Of a DNA stretch of 64,000 bases, positions 46,139 through 57,121 are shown in pieces (position 1 is the stretch's first letter; every line of letters begins with the position of its first letter). The stretch lies in contig BTPG01000005.1 of the NCBI GenBank assembly GCA_036245525.1, forward strand, positions 130,083,820 to 130,147,819, written 5' to 3'. Under the pieces are notes generated by a model, which was given only the letters and a program-made list of their open reading frames with translations, did no database searches and was not told where the DNA came from. The DNA is from Semisulcospira habei (Eukaryota > Mollusca > Gastropoda > Semisulcospiridae). Both the position numbers and the translations under genes were made by a program.

Positions 46139-46429
46139 CGTGAATAATTAGCTGTGACGGTGTGTGGGCATACACCTCGTGCTAACCTGTTTTAGTACAG
46201 AAAATCCAAAGAAAGAAAGAAACACTGACTCATAGAAAGGACAAATACAACATAATAGAATACATTTTCGGGTTTAAACCCCTTCTTCAAAATGGACACC
46301 CAGACTCAAGGACAGAACGCACTACTTATTTTCCTGACAGATCTATATTTCATATTATTTCATGACATCTCATTACATGCACTTATCAATAAAAAAAAAA
46401 ATTCTTTGAGGTCTACTACACAGTTCTGG

Positions 46430-46690
46430 CGACAGATGGCCGTTCAAGGGTGATGTCAGAATAGCTTGGCGCCTACAGGCGCCAAGCTATTTTGACACCA
46501 CCCTTGAATTATCACGGTCGATCCACAGCCTGTCATAGCATGTCCAGGTCTCTTGTTGTATAGATAGACCCGTGAAACTGATGCATTCTTCCAGTCTACT
46601 GGAGTGGTTGTTGTGGGTAACGATTTGACAGATGCTATTGCCCTACCACAGGTATTACTAGCACTATGCCTGGCGCGCAATTCAAGTTAT
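46430..46690. mobile_element. Family O repeat with embedded family A hairpin (copy 2, inverted)
   Basis: Hairpin 46436-46524, then GTGGTTGTTGTGGGTAACGA and TACTAGCACTATGCCTGGCG, the reverse order of the other copies. Confidence 0.75.
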
Positions 46691-46816
46691 TGTACCAAGA
46701 ACAAGAATTGGAACGTTAATTCTTTCCCCGTTCTCACCCCTCATGGCTCAAAGGCCATTTTCGCCCTTTTTATATTAGATAGAGTGACTTGCACTGTATA
46801 ATAATGATCACGTTTA

Positions 46817-46876
46817 TGATGATGATGATGATGATGATGATACTACTACTACTACTAATGATTATTATTATTATCG

Positions 46877-46926
<50 letters not shown>
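46817..46926. repeat. (GAT)n (CTA)n (ATT)n microsatellite
   Basis: Three trinucleotide runs in series. Similar ATT/AAT runs lie at 38198-38214, 41600-41645 and 42468-42495. Confidence 0.95.
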
Positions 46927-47775
46927 GAATCAAAAATCAATGAATCTAGAAGACACTCTTGCCTTGTGATGAACACCTCATCAATCGCTGATTTCATAAG
47001 TCATTTCTTTCTCTTTTTTTTTTCCTTTTATTTTGATGATGAGCAGCACTCAGTTAATGAGCACTGCTCACCTGCAAATATTAAACAAAAAGAAAAGAGA
47101 AGGAACGCAGGCCTTTGGTGCGCTCACCCGGCTGCGTGATGTAAGACCGACTTGTGTTTTGATGGTGATAAAGAGGTGTGATGTTACAAAGTGCTTCTTT
47201 GTGATTCCTCCAGTAGTGTTAGGCTCAACACTCCCGTAACACCCGCCTCCATTTGAAGAACACATATGTAAATAGAAAAATAAGAAAGTACGACAAAACC
47301 TGTTTTTAGCGACCATTTTTATAAAGAGCGATTCCTTGTCATTAAAGACCACCAGCCAACTAAATGACAGTCTTTAGTAACAGGTGACATTTTTTTGTCC
47401 TTTAACACATTTAGCCCCAACGCCTTACAGCAGGAGATGGATTGACCATAATAATTCAAGGGTAGCGCCAGATTAGCTTGGCGCCTGACGGCGCCACCTC
47501 GCGCTGGGACCATATGGCGTTGAGGCGCGTCCCCTGGGTGGTGGATAGGGGGTCCCTCGTGAGAGGGGTGCACCGAATGAAATAAGGTGCCGTGAACCAA
47601 CATGGTCTAAGGAAAGGTGACCCCGACAGAAAACCCCTGGTCCTCCTAGTAAGGGGGTTGGGCGTGGGGGTAGCTTCCCCACCCTGCAAAAAAGGAAATA
47701 GCTACAAAAACGCCGACGAAAAGACTAACAGTAATTCCTTTCCTGGAGGAGGAAGGTTCTTCTACTAGAAGACTT

Positions 47776-48477
47776 ATGACGTCCTGTGGTGAAAGCCGGA
47801 AGTCTTCGGAAGCCACAGGACCGAGCCGCCTCTCTCTATCCAGGGACACAACCATGGGCACATGGAATGTCAAGACCATGTACCAGAGCGGCAAGGCCGC
47901 CCAGATAGCAGCGGAAATGCAAAAGTACAACCTTTCCCTGCTAGGTATCAGTGAAGCCAGATGGACGCAGTCTGGCCAGAAAAGGCTGTTAAGTGGGGAG
48001 ATGATTCTGTATTCAGGTCATGAAGAGGAGAATGCCCCCCATACAGAAGGAGTAGCATTCATGCTGTCACCAGTGGCACAGAGAGCGCTGATGGGCTGGG
48101 AACCTCTTGGGCCAAGAATTATCACAGCAGCCTTTAGAACCAAGAAAAAGCTCAAGCTGAACGTCATCCAGTGTTATGCGCCCACCAATGACAGTGACGA
48201 GGAAGAGAAACACGAGTTCTACGACCGACTCCAGAGTGCCGTGGACAAATGTGCGGAGCGAGACATCACCATCGTCATGGGCGATTTTAATGCCAAAATA
48301 GGGGAGGACAACACCGGATACGAAGAGGTGATGGGGAGACAGGGACTAGGCTCAGAGATGAGTGAGAACGGGGAGAGGTTTGTAGACTTTTGTGCTCTAA
48401 ACCGACTTGTCATTGGAGGCAGCATCTTCCCACACAGAAGAATACACAAAGCAACTTGGGTCTCACCTGACCATACA
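47776..48477 (+). CDS. APE-type endonuclease part of the RTE-like ORF
   Basis: 234 codons encoding the N-terminal apurinic-like endonuclease that nicks target DNA for target-primed reverse transcription. Visible motifs in order: GTWNVKTM (about residue 26), LGISEARW, NVIQCYAPTND, ITIVMGDFNAKIGED (catalytic DFN), then ATWVSPDHT near the end. The start at 47776 is the first ATG of the frame; a second in-frame ATG at 47851 lies directly before GTWNV and has an ACCATGG context. The frame is cut after HT by the insertion at 48478, which adds two codons and a stop (48484-48486). The missing endonuclease C-terminus continues at 49322 in the same frame once the inserted DNA is discounted. Confidence 0.95.
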
Positions 48478-49316
48478 CAGGGCTAGAAATTAACTTTTTT
48501 CTTTGGGGGCCACCGGGCCCCTTGATTGAAAAATTTGAGGGCCCACAAGCAACTTTCGGGGCCCAACTTTGAAAAATAATGCAAACAAAAAACAAAAGAA
48601 TTATTGACAATATAATAAGTAGAAAGTACAATTTGTCTGATAATCTAAAATAAAAACAATTGAATTTCCAATTTTGCTGAGTGATGTCATTTTTATTTGC
48701 CTTTTCTTTCACTTTCAAACATTACCAACAAAAAAGGGGAAAAAACACACACACACACATTCAGTGACACACATATTCCAGTGACTAGTGAGCCTGAAAT
48801 GGCCATTAAACAAAATAAAAAAAAATCAAGTGAGTCTCTTGTATAATACTTTTCAGTTTTGTGACTGAGTATTGCACAATACACATCATTAAATTTTTAA
48901 TATGAGTAACCTAACAAAAAATCTGACCTCAATGCACAAAAGTTCAAAACAAAACCATGAAAGGGAACTAAACTTAACAGTACTCTTCCTGATAAACTAA
49001 AGTGAAACAAACAGATTTTGCCTTTTTTTTTTTTTTTCAATCATCTATTCATATTACACTTATGTGCACTTGAGTTAACAGAAGTAAACTAAAAATACAA
49101 TAACAAAAAAAAAGAACACAATACTATTACTGTGAGTGAGGGCACCGGTGTGGGTTGCTTCCCTTGGCCCAAATACGAAACTGCCGAGTAGAGCTAGCTG
49201 TAGCAGACGAATTATTTTGCGGGCCAAGCGGGCCCTTCGTTTTTCAACTTTCCGAGCCCGAAACTGATCAACTTTGCGGGTTTTTGGCCCCGGGCCCCCG
49301 CTAATTTCAAGCCCTG
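48478..49316. mobile_element. Non-autonomous hAT-like DNA transposon inside the retrotransposon ORF
   Basis: An 839-bp A/T-rich insert bounded by imperfect inverted repeats: CAGGGCTAGAAATTAAC at the left and, read in reverse, CAGGGCTTGAAATTAGC at the right. Next to both ends are GGGCC-rich stretches. The flanks are a 5-bp duplication, ATACA (48473-48477 and 49317-49321). CAGGG ends are typical of hAT elements; 5-bp duplications are shorter than the usual 8 bp, so the superfamily is tentative. It has no coding frame for a transposase. It splits the retrotransposon frame exactly and so is the youngest insertion of the nest. Confidence 0.85.
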
Positions 49317-49321
49317 ATACA

Positions 49322-51628
49322 ACAGAGAACCAAATAGACCATATCTGCATTAACAAGAAATTTAGAAGATCCCTTCAAGATGTTCGAGTGAGGAGGGGAG
49401 CAGATGTCGCCTCAGACCACCATCTGCTTACCTTAAGAATGAAGCTCAAGCTAAAGAAAAGCCGCACAGAGACAACAAGAAGACAGCGCTATAATGTAGA
49501 CCTCCTGAGAGAAACTGGAGTTAGAGAAGAGTTCAAACTGGTGCTGTCCAACCGGTTTCAAGCGCTACAGGAGCTAGTCAATGAAGAGGAGGCGGTCACC
49601 ACAGAGCAGCAGTGGAAGGCAGTTAGAGAGGCGCTGAACTCAACCTGCAAAGACACTGTAGGGCTCAGGAAACACCACCACAAGGACTGGCTGTCGGCAC
49701 AGACCTTGAAGAAGATAGAAGCGAGGAAGCAGAAGAAAGCAGCGGTCAACAACAGTCGCACGAGAGCAGCCAAAGTAAGGGCACAGGAGGAATACTCGGA
49801 AGCCAACCGCGAGGTGAAGAGGAGTATCAGGGCAGACAAGAGGGCCTACACAGACAGCCTGGCAGCAGAGGCAGAAAAGGCAGCAGGCAGCGGCAACATG
49901 AAACGGCTCTACGACATTACCAGAAGATTGTCGGGTAAGTATGGCCATACAGAAAGACCAGTAAAAGACAAAGAAGGCAAGCCTATTGCAGACAGAGCAG
50001 ACCAACTCGACAGATGGGCCGAGTATTTTGAAGAGTTACTGAACAGACCTAGCCCACCCGACCCCCCCGACATCCAGCCGGCAGAGACCGACCTACCCAT
50101 CAGCTGTGACAGACCCAGCCGGGAAGAGATCAGAAGAGCAGTGGCATTTTTGAAGAATGGCAAAGCAGCAGGACCAGATGGCATCCCAGCAGAGTCTCTG
50201 AAAGCAGACCTAGAGACAACAGTGGAGATGCTGTACCCACTGTTTGGAAAGATCTGGGAAGAGGAGGTGATGCCAGCTGACTGGAAGGAGGGGTACCTAA
50301 TCAAGCTTCCCAAGAAAGGCGACCTCAGCAAGTGTTCCAACTACAGAGGAATCACCTTGCTGTCAGTACCAGGAAAGGTCTTCAACAGGATCATCCTAGA
50401 GAGAATGAAGAGCTCCGTTGACCCCCAGCTGAGAGACCAGCAAGCAGGATTCAGGAAGAACCGATCATGTACAGACCAGATCGCCACTCTCCGCATCATC
50501 GTGGAACAGTCTCTGGAGTGGAGCTCCCCGCTGTACGTCAACTTTGTGGATTATGAGAAAGCATTTGACAGCGTGGACCGAGAGACTCTGTGGAACCTCC
50601 TACGACACTACGGTGTACCCACAAAGCTCGTCCGCCTGATCAAGAGCAGCTATGATGGCATGACATGTCGCGTGATCCACGAAGGGCAGTTCACCATGGA
50701 GCTCCAGGTCAGAACTGGTGTCAGGCAGGGGTGTCTGCTGTCTCCGTTCCTCTTCCTACTGGCCATAGACTGGGTCATGAAGATGACCACAGAGCACAGA
50801 CGAAGTGGAATACAGTGGACACTGTGGACACAGCTTGACGACCTCGATTTTGCAGACGACTTGGCATTACTGTCCCACACTCGTCAACAAATGCAGGACA
50901 AGACCACGAGGCTTGCTGACATCTCGTCCCAAGTGGGCCTCACCATTCACAAACAGAAAACAAAGACAATGAGGCTGAACACAACCAGGGAAGAACCAAT
51001 CTTGCTTGCTGGCACCCCGTTAGAGGAGGTGGAGTCCTTCACCTATCTCGGGAGCATCATAGACAAAAAAGGCGGCACTGATGCAGATGTCAGAGCACGA
51101 ATCGGTAAAGCCAGAGCAGCCTTTCTCCAGTTAAAAAAAGTGTGGAGTTCCAGAGAGCTGTCACAACACACCAAAGTCCGGATTTTCAACTCCAATGTAA
51201 AAGCAGTTCTCCTATATGGAGCAGAGACTTGGAGATTGACAAAAACCACAGTCAACAGAGTACAGACCTTCATGAACAGTTGCCTTAGAAGAATTTTGAA
51301 AATCCACTGGCCAGAGAAGATCAGCAACGTCAGACTCTGGGACAGAACAGAGCAGATAACAGCAGAGAATGAAATTGGGCGAAGAAGATGGGGATGGATC
51401 GGTCACAGCCTGAGAAAGCCAGCTTCCAGTATCACTAGGCGGGCATTGTCATGGAACCCCCAGGGAAAGAGGAAAAGAGGTAGGCCGAGAAACTCCTGGC
51501 GCCGAGACCTCCAAGCAGACATCAAGAGACTGGGAACCACCTGGAGTAGAATCGAAGGAGAAGCACAGGACAGGAGTTGCTGGAGGTCTCTCGTCGACGG
51601 CCTATACCCGGGTAGGGGTGACAGGTAA
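49322..51628 (+). CDS. Reverse transcriptase part of the RTE-like ORF
   Basis: 768 codons and a stop, open throughout. It begins with the last endonuclease motifs (QIDHICI, SDHHLL), followed by a basic, coiled region. The reverse transcriptase follows: NGKAAGPDGIPAES, LIKLPKKGDLSKCSNYRGIT, QAGFRKNRSCTDQI, VDYEKAFDSVDR, GVRQGCLLSPFLF and the catalytic LDFADDLALL at about 50845-50874. The C-terminus has FTYLGSIID, the LLYGAETW block and a basic KRKRGRPRNSWRRD stretch before a final GDR stop. Removal of the 844 extra bases brings it into the same frame as the endonuclease part, giving about 1000 residues in total. An open frame also reads upstream into the insertion (from 49274), but that part belongs to the inserted element. 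Confidence 0.95.
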   Translation, partial: TENQIDHICINKKFRRSLQDVRVRRGADVASDHHLLTLRMKLKLKKSRTETTRRQRYNVDLLRETGVREEFKLVLSNRFQALQELVNEEEAVTTEQQWKAVREALNSTCKDTVGLRKHHHKDWLSAQTLKKIEARKQKKAAVNNSRTRAAKVRAQEEYSEANREVKRSIRADKRAYTDSLAAEAEKAAGSGNMKRLYDITRRLSGKYGHTERPVKDKEGKPIADRADQLDRWAEYFEELLNRPSPPDPPDIQPAETDLPISCDRPSREEIRRAVAFLKNGKAAGPDGIPAESLKADLETTVEMLYPLFGKIWEEEVMPADWKEGYLIKLPKKGDLSKCSNYRGITLLSVPGKVFNRIILERMKSSVDPQLRDQQAGFRKNRSCTDQIATLRIIVEQSLEWSSPLYVNFVDYEKAFDSVDRETLWNLLRHYGVPTKLVRLIKSSYDGMTCRVIHEGQFTMELQVRTGVRQGCLLSPFLFLLAIDWVMKMTTEHRRSGIQWTLWTQLDDLDFADDLALLSHTRQQMQDKTTRLADISSQVGLTIHKQKTKTMRLNTTREEPILLAGTPLEEVESFTYLGSIIDKKGGTDADVRARIGKARAAFLQLKKVWSSRELSQHTKVRIFNSNVKAVLLYGAETWRLTKTTVNRVQTFMNSCLRRILKIHWPEKISNVRLWDRTEQITAENEIGRRRWGWIGHSLRKPASSITRRALSWNPQGKRKRGRPRNSWRRDLQADIKRLGTTWSRIEGEAQDRSCWRSLVDGLYPGRGDR

Positions 51629-51795
51629 GTAAGTAAGTGACGGCGCCAAGCTAATCTGGCACTACCCTTGAATTATCATGGTTGATCCGTCTCCTGCGAT
51701 TGGCACATAGGTGTTAGGTGAAACCTCCAAAATCTGTGAAATTCGGCCGTGGGGTTAGACGGTTTAAAGGCTTCTCTTGAGGGAACACTTGGCTA

Positions 51796-52217
51796 CTAAC
51801 CCCTTCCATGCCAGTGATGAAGTTGCGCGTCTGAGGCCAGGCCACCGCACACTGACGACATTCGCGAGAGAAAAAAACCCAACAAAACAAACCCCACAGA
51901 TGTCAACGGGACCAAAAGTAGCCATAAAGAACACAGGACTAACAAGAGACATAAACCCGGCCTCATGACCCCCGGCGCCGGACTGCGGGAGCGCATGAGG
52001 GTTTATAGTGTCTCTTGCAGCTGCGTAGCGTTCTGATTACAGTCTGTCTCCGAAATCTTGGTTCACTTCAACGACCAAAAGCCAGCACCGTCCGTCAAAC
52101 ACTACTCACAGACACAAATTGGTCTCAGCAAGAGGCATAGGTCGCGAGGGCTTATGAGGATCTATACCTCTTACAGTAGGATCGTGTTCACTTATTTTCT
52201 CAATAGTGAATGGGTTA
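51796..52217. mobile_element. Two family B hairpins within TTAA-like ends
   Basis: CTAACCCCTTCCATGCCAGT at the left; hairpins 51942-52018 and a shortened 52127-52176; GTGAATGGGTTAG at the right. It truncates the family G element of the nest. Confidence 0.8.
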
Positions 52218-52219
52218 GT

Positions 52220-53640
52220 TAAGTGTACACGTATTTGACTGGGAACGGGTGGGGTGCAGGTCGGGGGGTGGCCCGCCGGTTTGCCTGGCCGAGTTCCGCC
52301 TAGCAGCCGTCTGCCGTGTAAATAGACTAATCTGCGTAACGTGAGAGCACCTGAGGGGGATCAACAAACACGTGTTGGGGGATGCCACTACATCATAATT
52401 TACACCTCACACATACCTCCATACCTCGCCTGGCCGCAACATTGGGGCATGACGGACCGACGCGTAATGAAAATCCGCTGCGCCACCGCGTGCGCGAGGC
52501 CACCGCGTAAATAGCTCAAGTCAGAATACAAGGGAGGAAACGAAGCACACGCGCGAAATTCTAGCTGTGGCCGGAAGTATCCCGGACCTCTTTCTCAACG
52601 GCAGTGAGAGTTGAACGTTAAACCCTTTAGTAGAGTGTCGTGAAAGAGGCCACTATGAACTGCAGTGCATCCATTGTTTTCTGCCGTGTTTACTCTAAAG
52701 TCGAAGCGACTGAATTACCCGAAAAGATATTGTATTGACAACTGAGCAGTGTTTAATCCAATGAGACTCCATGAAAGTAGACCTTTTCAGGCTGGGGGAA
52801 ATACGTACCTAAAGCGACTGCTGCATACAGGTCACAAGTTCACGTCAACAGTAAGACACACTCTTGTTTTAATTTTATTGGATATGCTAAAGTTTACATA
52901 AACCAATGAAAAATGAGCATAGGGCTTATTTTCGGCCACATCTAAAACCCTACAACTCGACGTCTGCTATGAATGATGCTTGACTTTGCACTGAAAAAGC
53001 CTTGATACTAAACTATCAGTTTCTTTGATCGGAGGACACGGTTGGTATTGATTTGTGTCAAAATATCTACCGAGTTTGTTCAGTTCGAAATTTTAGGCAG
53101 ATGGTTGCTTTGAGGGTTGAAAACTGCTCTGGAATCACAGTGCTTTGCTGCTTTGTGTGCCTTTCGTTAGTCCTCCCTTGTATTCAGAATTGAGCTTGAG
53201 GAGGCGGTGGCGCGCACCCGGAGGCGCAGCGGATTTTCATTACTCGTCAGGCCCCTATGGGCCGCAACTGTACGGGTCACACGGATTTCTGTGGGAAACA
53301 ATAATCCGCCGCGTCAGTTATGCGGCAATGCAGGGGAGATAGTGAAACAGGGAAAATCTTCGAGTTTTCAAGTGTAGGCACAAATCTTTTCCTGTGCAGA
53401 GTAAGGCAATTTAGCGAAGAAAAAGTGAAATATAATTTGTGCATACGCTTTGAGTAACTGAAGTGAGAACTGGCTAGTATGCAAATCCAACGTTCTAACA
53501 AGTGAGCTGCCCCCACACCCCACACCCTCCCCCACCCTCTCCGCGGTCGTTTTTCGAGGTTTAGAAGAAAGGGAGAAGGGGAGAAGGCAAACAGTTCATT
53601 CCTCAGGATGTAGAAGAAAAATGCATTTCACGATATGTAT
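52220..53640. other. GC-richer stretch without recognised gene
   Basis: No hairpin elements over 1.4 kb, and 52240-52560 is relatively CpG-rich. An open frame at 53145-53342 has no recognisable domain. It could be regulatory DNA; nothing proves it. Confidence 0.35.
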
Positions 53641-53675
53641 CAATGTAATGAATATTTCTTTTTTGTTCACAACCG

Positions 53676-53680
<5 letters not shown>

Positions 53681-53707
<27 letters not shown>

Positions 53708-53742
53708 AAAAAAGAAAAAAAAAAAAAAAAAGAAAAAAAAAG
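53681..53742. repeat. A-rich tract
   Basis: About 60 bases of A with single G interruptions. (AAAT)n runs lie at 54580-54605 and 55597-55640. Confidence 0.95.
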
Positions 53743-53760
53743 GGCAAGGACAGTAATTCT

Positions 53761-53822
53761 GTTTTTGTGAAAAGCGAGATTTTCATTGTATTTTCGTTAA
53801 AAATCTCGCTGTTCACAAAACT
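53761..53822. repeat. Family F hairpin
   Basis: TTTTTGTGAAAAGCGAGATT against AAATCTCGCTGTTCACAAAA. Confidence 0.88.
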
Positions 53823-53966
53823 GAAGCAGCCATGCCCGTTTTCTGCCCGTGATCACTATAACTGCGCGCCAGAAAGCATTGCGCGCTGACCGGCATTCGC
53901 TCGAAAAACACGACTCCGTGAATGGGGCCTGTTGAAACAGGCATAAGGAACACAGCCGACTGACAT

Positions 53967-54077
53967 ACAAGAGACATACATCCTCGTGAGCCCCCCGCGA
54001 ATGCGGGGGCTCACGAGGATTTATGTCTCTTGCAGCTTGGGTGGCGTTCGCCTTGCCCCGGCAGTGAAGGGGTTAAA
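53967..54077. mobile_element. Family B element (right half)
   Basis: Hairpin to 54033 (ACAAGAGACATACATCCTCG and mirror), then GGCAGTGAAGGGGTTAA. Confidence 0.88.
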
Positions 54078-54270
54078 ACACGCCCCCTTGCTTTTTTTAT
54101 TCCCCTTATCACACAGGCGCACAAGCAAACAATATCAGTTACAAAACAGACCCTAGCATTGCTTCGCCTGAGATATGATTAGCTATGATTACACGTTCCT
54201 TTTTTATTTACTGCGCTTAATATCTGAAATTCGTTTTCACTGCCAGCGTCAACCGCGGGAGGTGGGAGGG

Positions 54271-54370
54271 GTTCGACCGTGACTTTTCAAGGGTAGTGCC
54301 TGATTAGCTTGGAGGCCTTGAAAGGGGCCAAGCTATTCAGGCACTGCCCTTGAGTCGTCACGGTCGATCC
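54271..54370. mobile_element. Family A hairpin
   Basis: CGACCGTGACTTTTCAAGGG and mirror; central part diverged (GGAGGCCTTGAAAGGGGCC). Confidence 0.85.
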
Positions 54371-54611
54371 GTCTGCGGAGATCAGTTCGTGGTGCTTAGC
54401 AGGCAATTCTCGACTGGCCTATTTGTTTGGCTCTGGCAGTGAAAGGGGTGAAATTCCGAAACGCATCCGCTGGAATATTTTCGAAGATTGTACAGTACCG
54501 TCTGTGCAAGTCCGTATCTAGGTGTAAGTGAAGAAGGAATACGTATGCATTTTATGGCTCCGGGCACGCGCGCTCGTAAAATAAATAAATGAATAAATAA
54601 ATAAATAGAGA

Positions 54612-54933
54612 GGAAACTACCAAGTAAGTAGGAAAAAGCACTGTCAGGGGAGAGAATTGTTCATTATCGACAAAAATGATCATAGATATAGTTTGGTCAA
54701 AGAATAAATAAATAAATTTAAAAAAAAAAAAAAAAAAAAAAGAAGGAAAGAGAGGTGCACTAAGTAAGTGACTTATTCATCCATATTCATTGCTTCCAGT
54801 CACTTACTTAGCGCATCCCTCTTTCCTATTTGTGTGTGTGCTTTGATCAAGCTAGATCTACAACCATTGGTCGATCACCCATGCACAATTCTCTCCCCTG
54901 ACAGTGCTTTTTCCTACTCACGTGGTAGTTTCT
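54612..54933. mobile_element. Family N foldback element
   Basis: Inverted ends of about 48 bases: GAAACTACCAAGTAAGTAGG, AAAAAGCACTGTCAGGGGAG and mirrors. Inside, GCACTAAGTAAGTGAC pairs with GTCACTTACTTAGCGC, so there is a second hairpin within the first. Confidence 0.88.
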
Positions 54934-55079
54934 TCTAAATTACAAACACTGGCAGTCAGCCCTTTGGTCTCGTTTATTACACAAAATTAAATAAATAAAT
55001 AAATAATGAAAAGCAAACTTCGGATACAGCAAAACGCCAGGGGACCAAAATCTTGTCTTTTGTTTAAACTGAGGTTTGT

Positions 55080-55402
55080 CGCTAGCGAAGTAATTTACTT
55101 GGAAAGCTTGTGAGGTCTTGACTTCGGAAAAATTGTTCGCCAGGCATAGTGCTAATAATACCCTTACCTGTGGGAGAGCAATGCGATCTGTTATTGTCAA
55201 ATCGTTACCTACAACAACCACTCCACTGAGAAGACTAGGTAGAAAACATTGGAAGGTTTCGCGGGTTTCCTAACTCATAAAGCCTTGACAAGCTACGACA
55301 GGATGTGGATCGACCATGATAGTTAAAGGGTGGTGTCAGAATAGCTTGGCGCCTGTCGGCGCCAAGCTATTCTGACACCACCCTTGAACTATCATGGTCG
55401 GT
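55080..55402. mobile_element. Family O repeat with embedded family A hairpin (copy 3)
   Basis: CCAGGCATAGTGCTAATAAT, CGTTACCTACAACAACCACT, then the hairpin at 55309-55400, the most perfect in the window. Confidence 0.78.
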
Positions 55403-55603
55403 ATGTCTCTAGAACTGTGATGTAGACCTCAATGGATATCTAAATTACTTCGCTTATGACAAGGTCGGGTACTAACGATACGTAAATTACTTTTCGGACA
55501 CAACAACAAGAAAAAATTGGTATCCTGGCGACTTGTTAATGATATCCTATGTTTAATGTATATCCTACTTTTGTTACATAAGACTTTGTTATTAGCAAAC
55601 AAA

Positions 55604-55638
<35 letters not shown>

Positions 55639-55906
55639 AAGACATTAAAAATCTGGATTAGACTAATAAACGTATGAGGCATTTAAAATGAACTCCTTAA
55701 ACTGAGGGGCTCCTGTTAAAAAAAAATAGTTCCAACCGATATGCAAGAAAATGTAACGTTCCAAAAGTCTAAATAAGCTCCTCCATGCGGAAGAACATGT
55801 GCAAAATAAACCTAGCAATTCTCAGAACGTAGCAATCCCACTCAGGGAAACCTCCAAAAGCAAGAGAAGGGGGCATTGCCCCCAAAACGCTAAAGTAAAA
55901 TAAGTC

Positions 55907-55975
55907 CGTTTTTGTGAAAAGCGAGATTCTCGTTGTAATACAATGACAACCCTGCTTTTCACAAACAGGGACTTA
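55907..55975. repeat. Family F hairpin
   Basis: TTTTTGTGAAAAGCGAGATT and CCTGCTTTTCACAAA; outside are AATAAGTCC and GGACTTATT. Confidence 0.88.
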
Positions 55976-56229
55976 TTGTCTTTTGCCTTCGCAGGGCAGA
56001 GCTGAACAATTAGTTGTCATTAATTTGGACCAGTCTTTGCACTGACTGTTGCGCCGCGTGCCTAAATAAAACAATTTCAAGTGCGGCGTGCAAACTGAAT
56101 TGACACTTTCCCGCCCAGAGCCGAACTGCTAACCAAGCAAGCAAAGGTCCTCGGGCCCACGACAGCCGCAGTGGGCCTGAATAGGTTTTGCTGCTGGGGA
56201 AGAAATACGTACGAGTCGCAGAGGATAGT

Positions 56230-56322
56230 TCGACCATGATGGCTCAAGGGTAGTGCCTTGTTAGCTTGGCGCCCCAGGCGCCAAGCTAATCGGGCACTGC
56301 CCTTGAGCCACCATGGTCGATC
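56230..56322. mobile_element. Family A hairpin
   Basis: CGACCATGATGGCTCAAGGG and mirror, centre GGCGCCCCAGGCGCC; almost perfect. Confidence 0.9.
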
Positions 56323-56801
56323 GGTCAGCAGATGCGGTAAAACGTCTTGGCGCTGGAAAGAACAAAGGATGTAGATGAGTAATTCAGAAGGAAACGTTTT
56401 TTTTTTTTTTTTTGGTGTTAAGTTTTTTGTGTGTGTTGCACAGTAAGTTTATTCACTGAAGCAAAATGAGAAAGAGGAAGAATGCCTTACAATTACCATT
56501 ACACGTTTTTAACCCTTTCGCTGTCGAGAGACAACAGCACGAACAAACTGCAAGCGGCACGGCACAGAACCTCATGGCCCCCCGCCTCTTAAATACTGGC
56601 CCTATGATTTTGTATCCGCGTTTCTCGGACGGTCGTGCTCTCGGCCGTCATGCCTCTAGCGCTATCGACAGTCACTGAAAAGGGTTCAACGGCTTACATT
56701 GCAGTAATCATCTCGATAAAAAAGGGTTACCCACAGACGAAGGGTTAATTTAAAAGATTTTAGAAGCAGGATAAATTGTGGCCGAGGGGGCAATGAGAGG
56801 G

Positions 56802-57090
56802 TTAACCCCTTCCATTGCCAACACACGTACGTTTTGTTTCTGAAATATGTGTTCACTGAACAACCCAAAGCCGCCACAACTGTCCAAAGAACAAGCACAC
56901 AAAGTGGTCTCCCCGCGTGAGATGGCCCTAGTCGCCTGCTCGGCGTTAAACCCAAATCAGTGAGTAACTAACAAAGTGGTCTCAGCAAGAGGCGTAGATC
57001 CTCATGAGCCCCCGCAGTCGCGGGGGCTCATGAGAATCTATGCCTCTTGAGTTAGGTCGCGTTCGCTTTTACTCGGAAATGAAGGGGTTA
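56802..57090. mobile_element. Complete family B element
   Basis: TTAACCCCTTCCATTGCCAA to GGAAATGAAGGGGTTA, 289 bp; hairpin 56985-57050 with GCGGGGGCTCATGAGAATCT. Confidence 0.9.
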
Positions 57091-57121
57091 CAGCTTAAAC
57101 CACGTGTAAGGATAGGCAACC

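Larger units (their letters stand above)
47496..51637 (+). mobile_element. Full-length RTE-like non-LTR retrotransposon, interrupted by a hAT-like element
   Basis: The element starts ACCTCGCGCTGGG and ends in a short (TAAG)n tail, GGTAAGTAAGTAAG, typical of RTE-type retrotransposons. It is flanked by a perfect 10-bp target duplication, TGACGGCGCC, at 47486-47495 and 51638-51647. The target is the loop of a family A hairpin. Without the 839-bp insertion and its 5-bp duplication the element is about 3.3 kb, the usual RTE length. The single long frame has no internal stop other than those brought by the insertion, so the copy is young. Clade assignment to RTE rests on size, architecture and tail; a close relative of that clade is possible. 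Confidence 0.93.
47402..51767. mobile_element. Family A TTAA hairpin element split by the retrotransposon
   Basis: Left part 47402-47495: TTAACACATTTAGCCCCAAC followed by the arm TTCAAGGGTAGCGCCAGATT. Right part 51638-51767: the mirror arm CTAATCTGGCACTACCCTTG, ending GTGGGGTTAGACGGTTTAA. Without the retrotransposon it is about 215 bp, the standard length of this subfamily. Confidence 0.92.
47295..51795. mobile_element. Family G repeat split by the family A element
   Basis: Left part 47295-47401 (AACCTGTTTTTAGCGACC, CATTAAAGACC, TAACAGGTGACA) and right part from 51768 (AGGCTTCTCTTGAGGGAACA). Other copies read CCTTTTAAGACTTCTCTTG across this junction, so the TTAA inside family G was the target. 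The right end is truncated by a family B element beginning about 51796. Confidence 0.75.
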
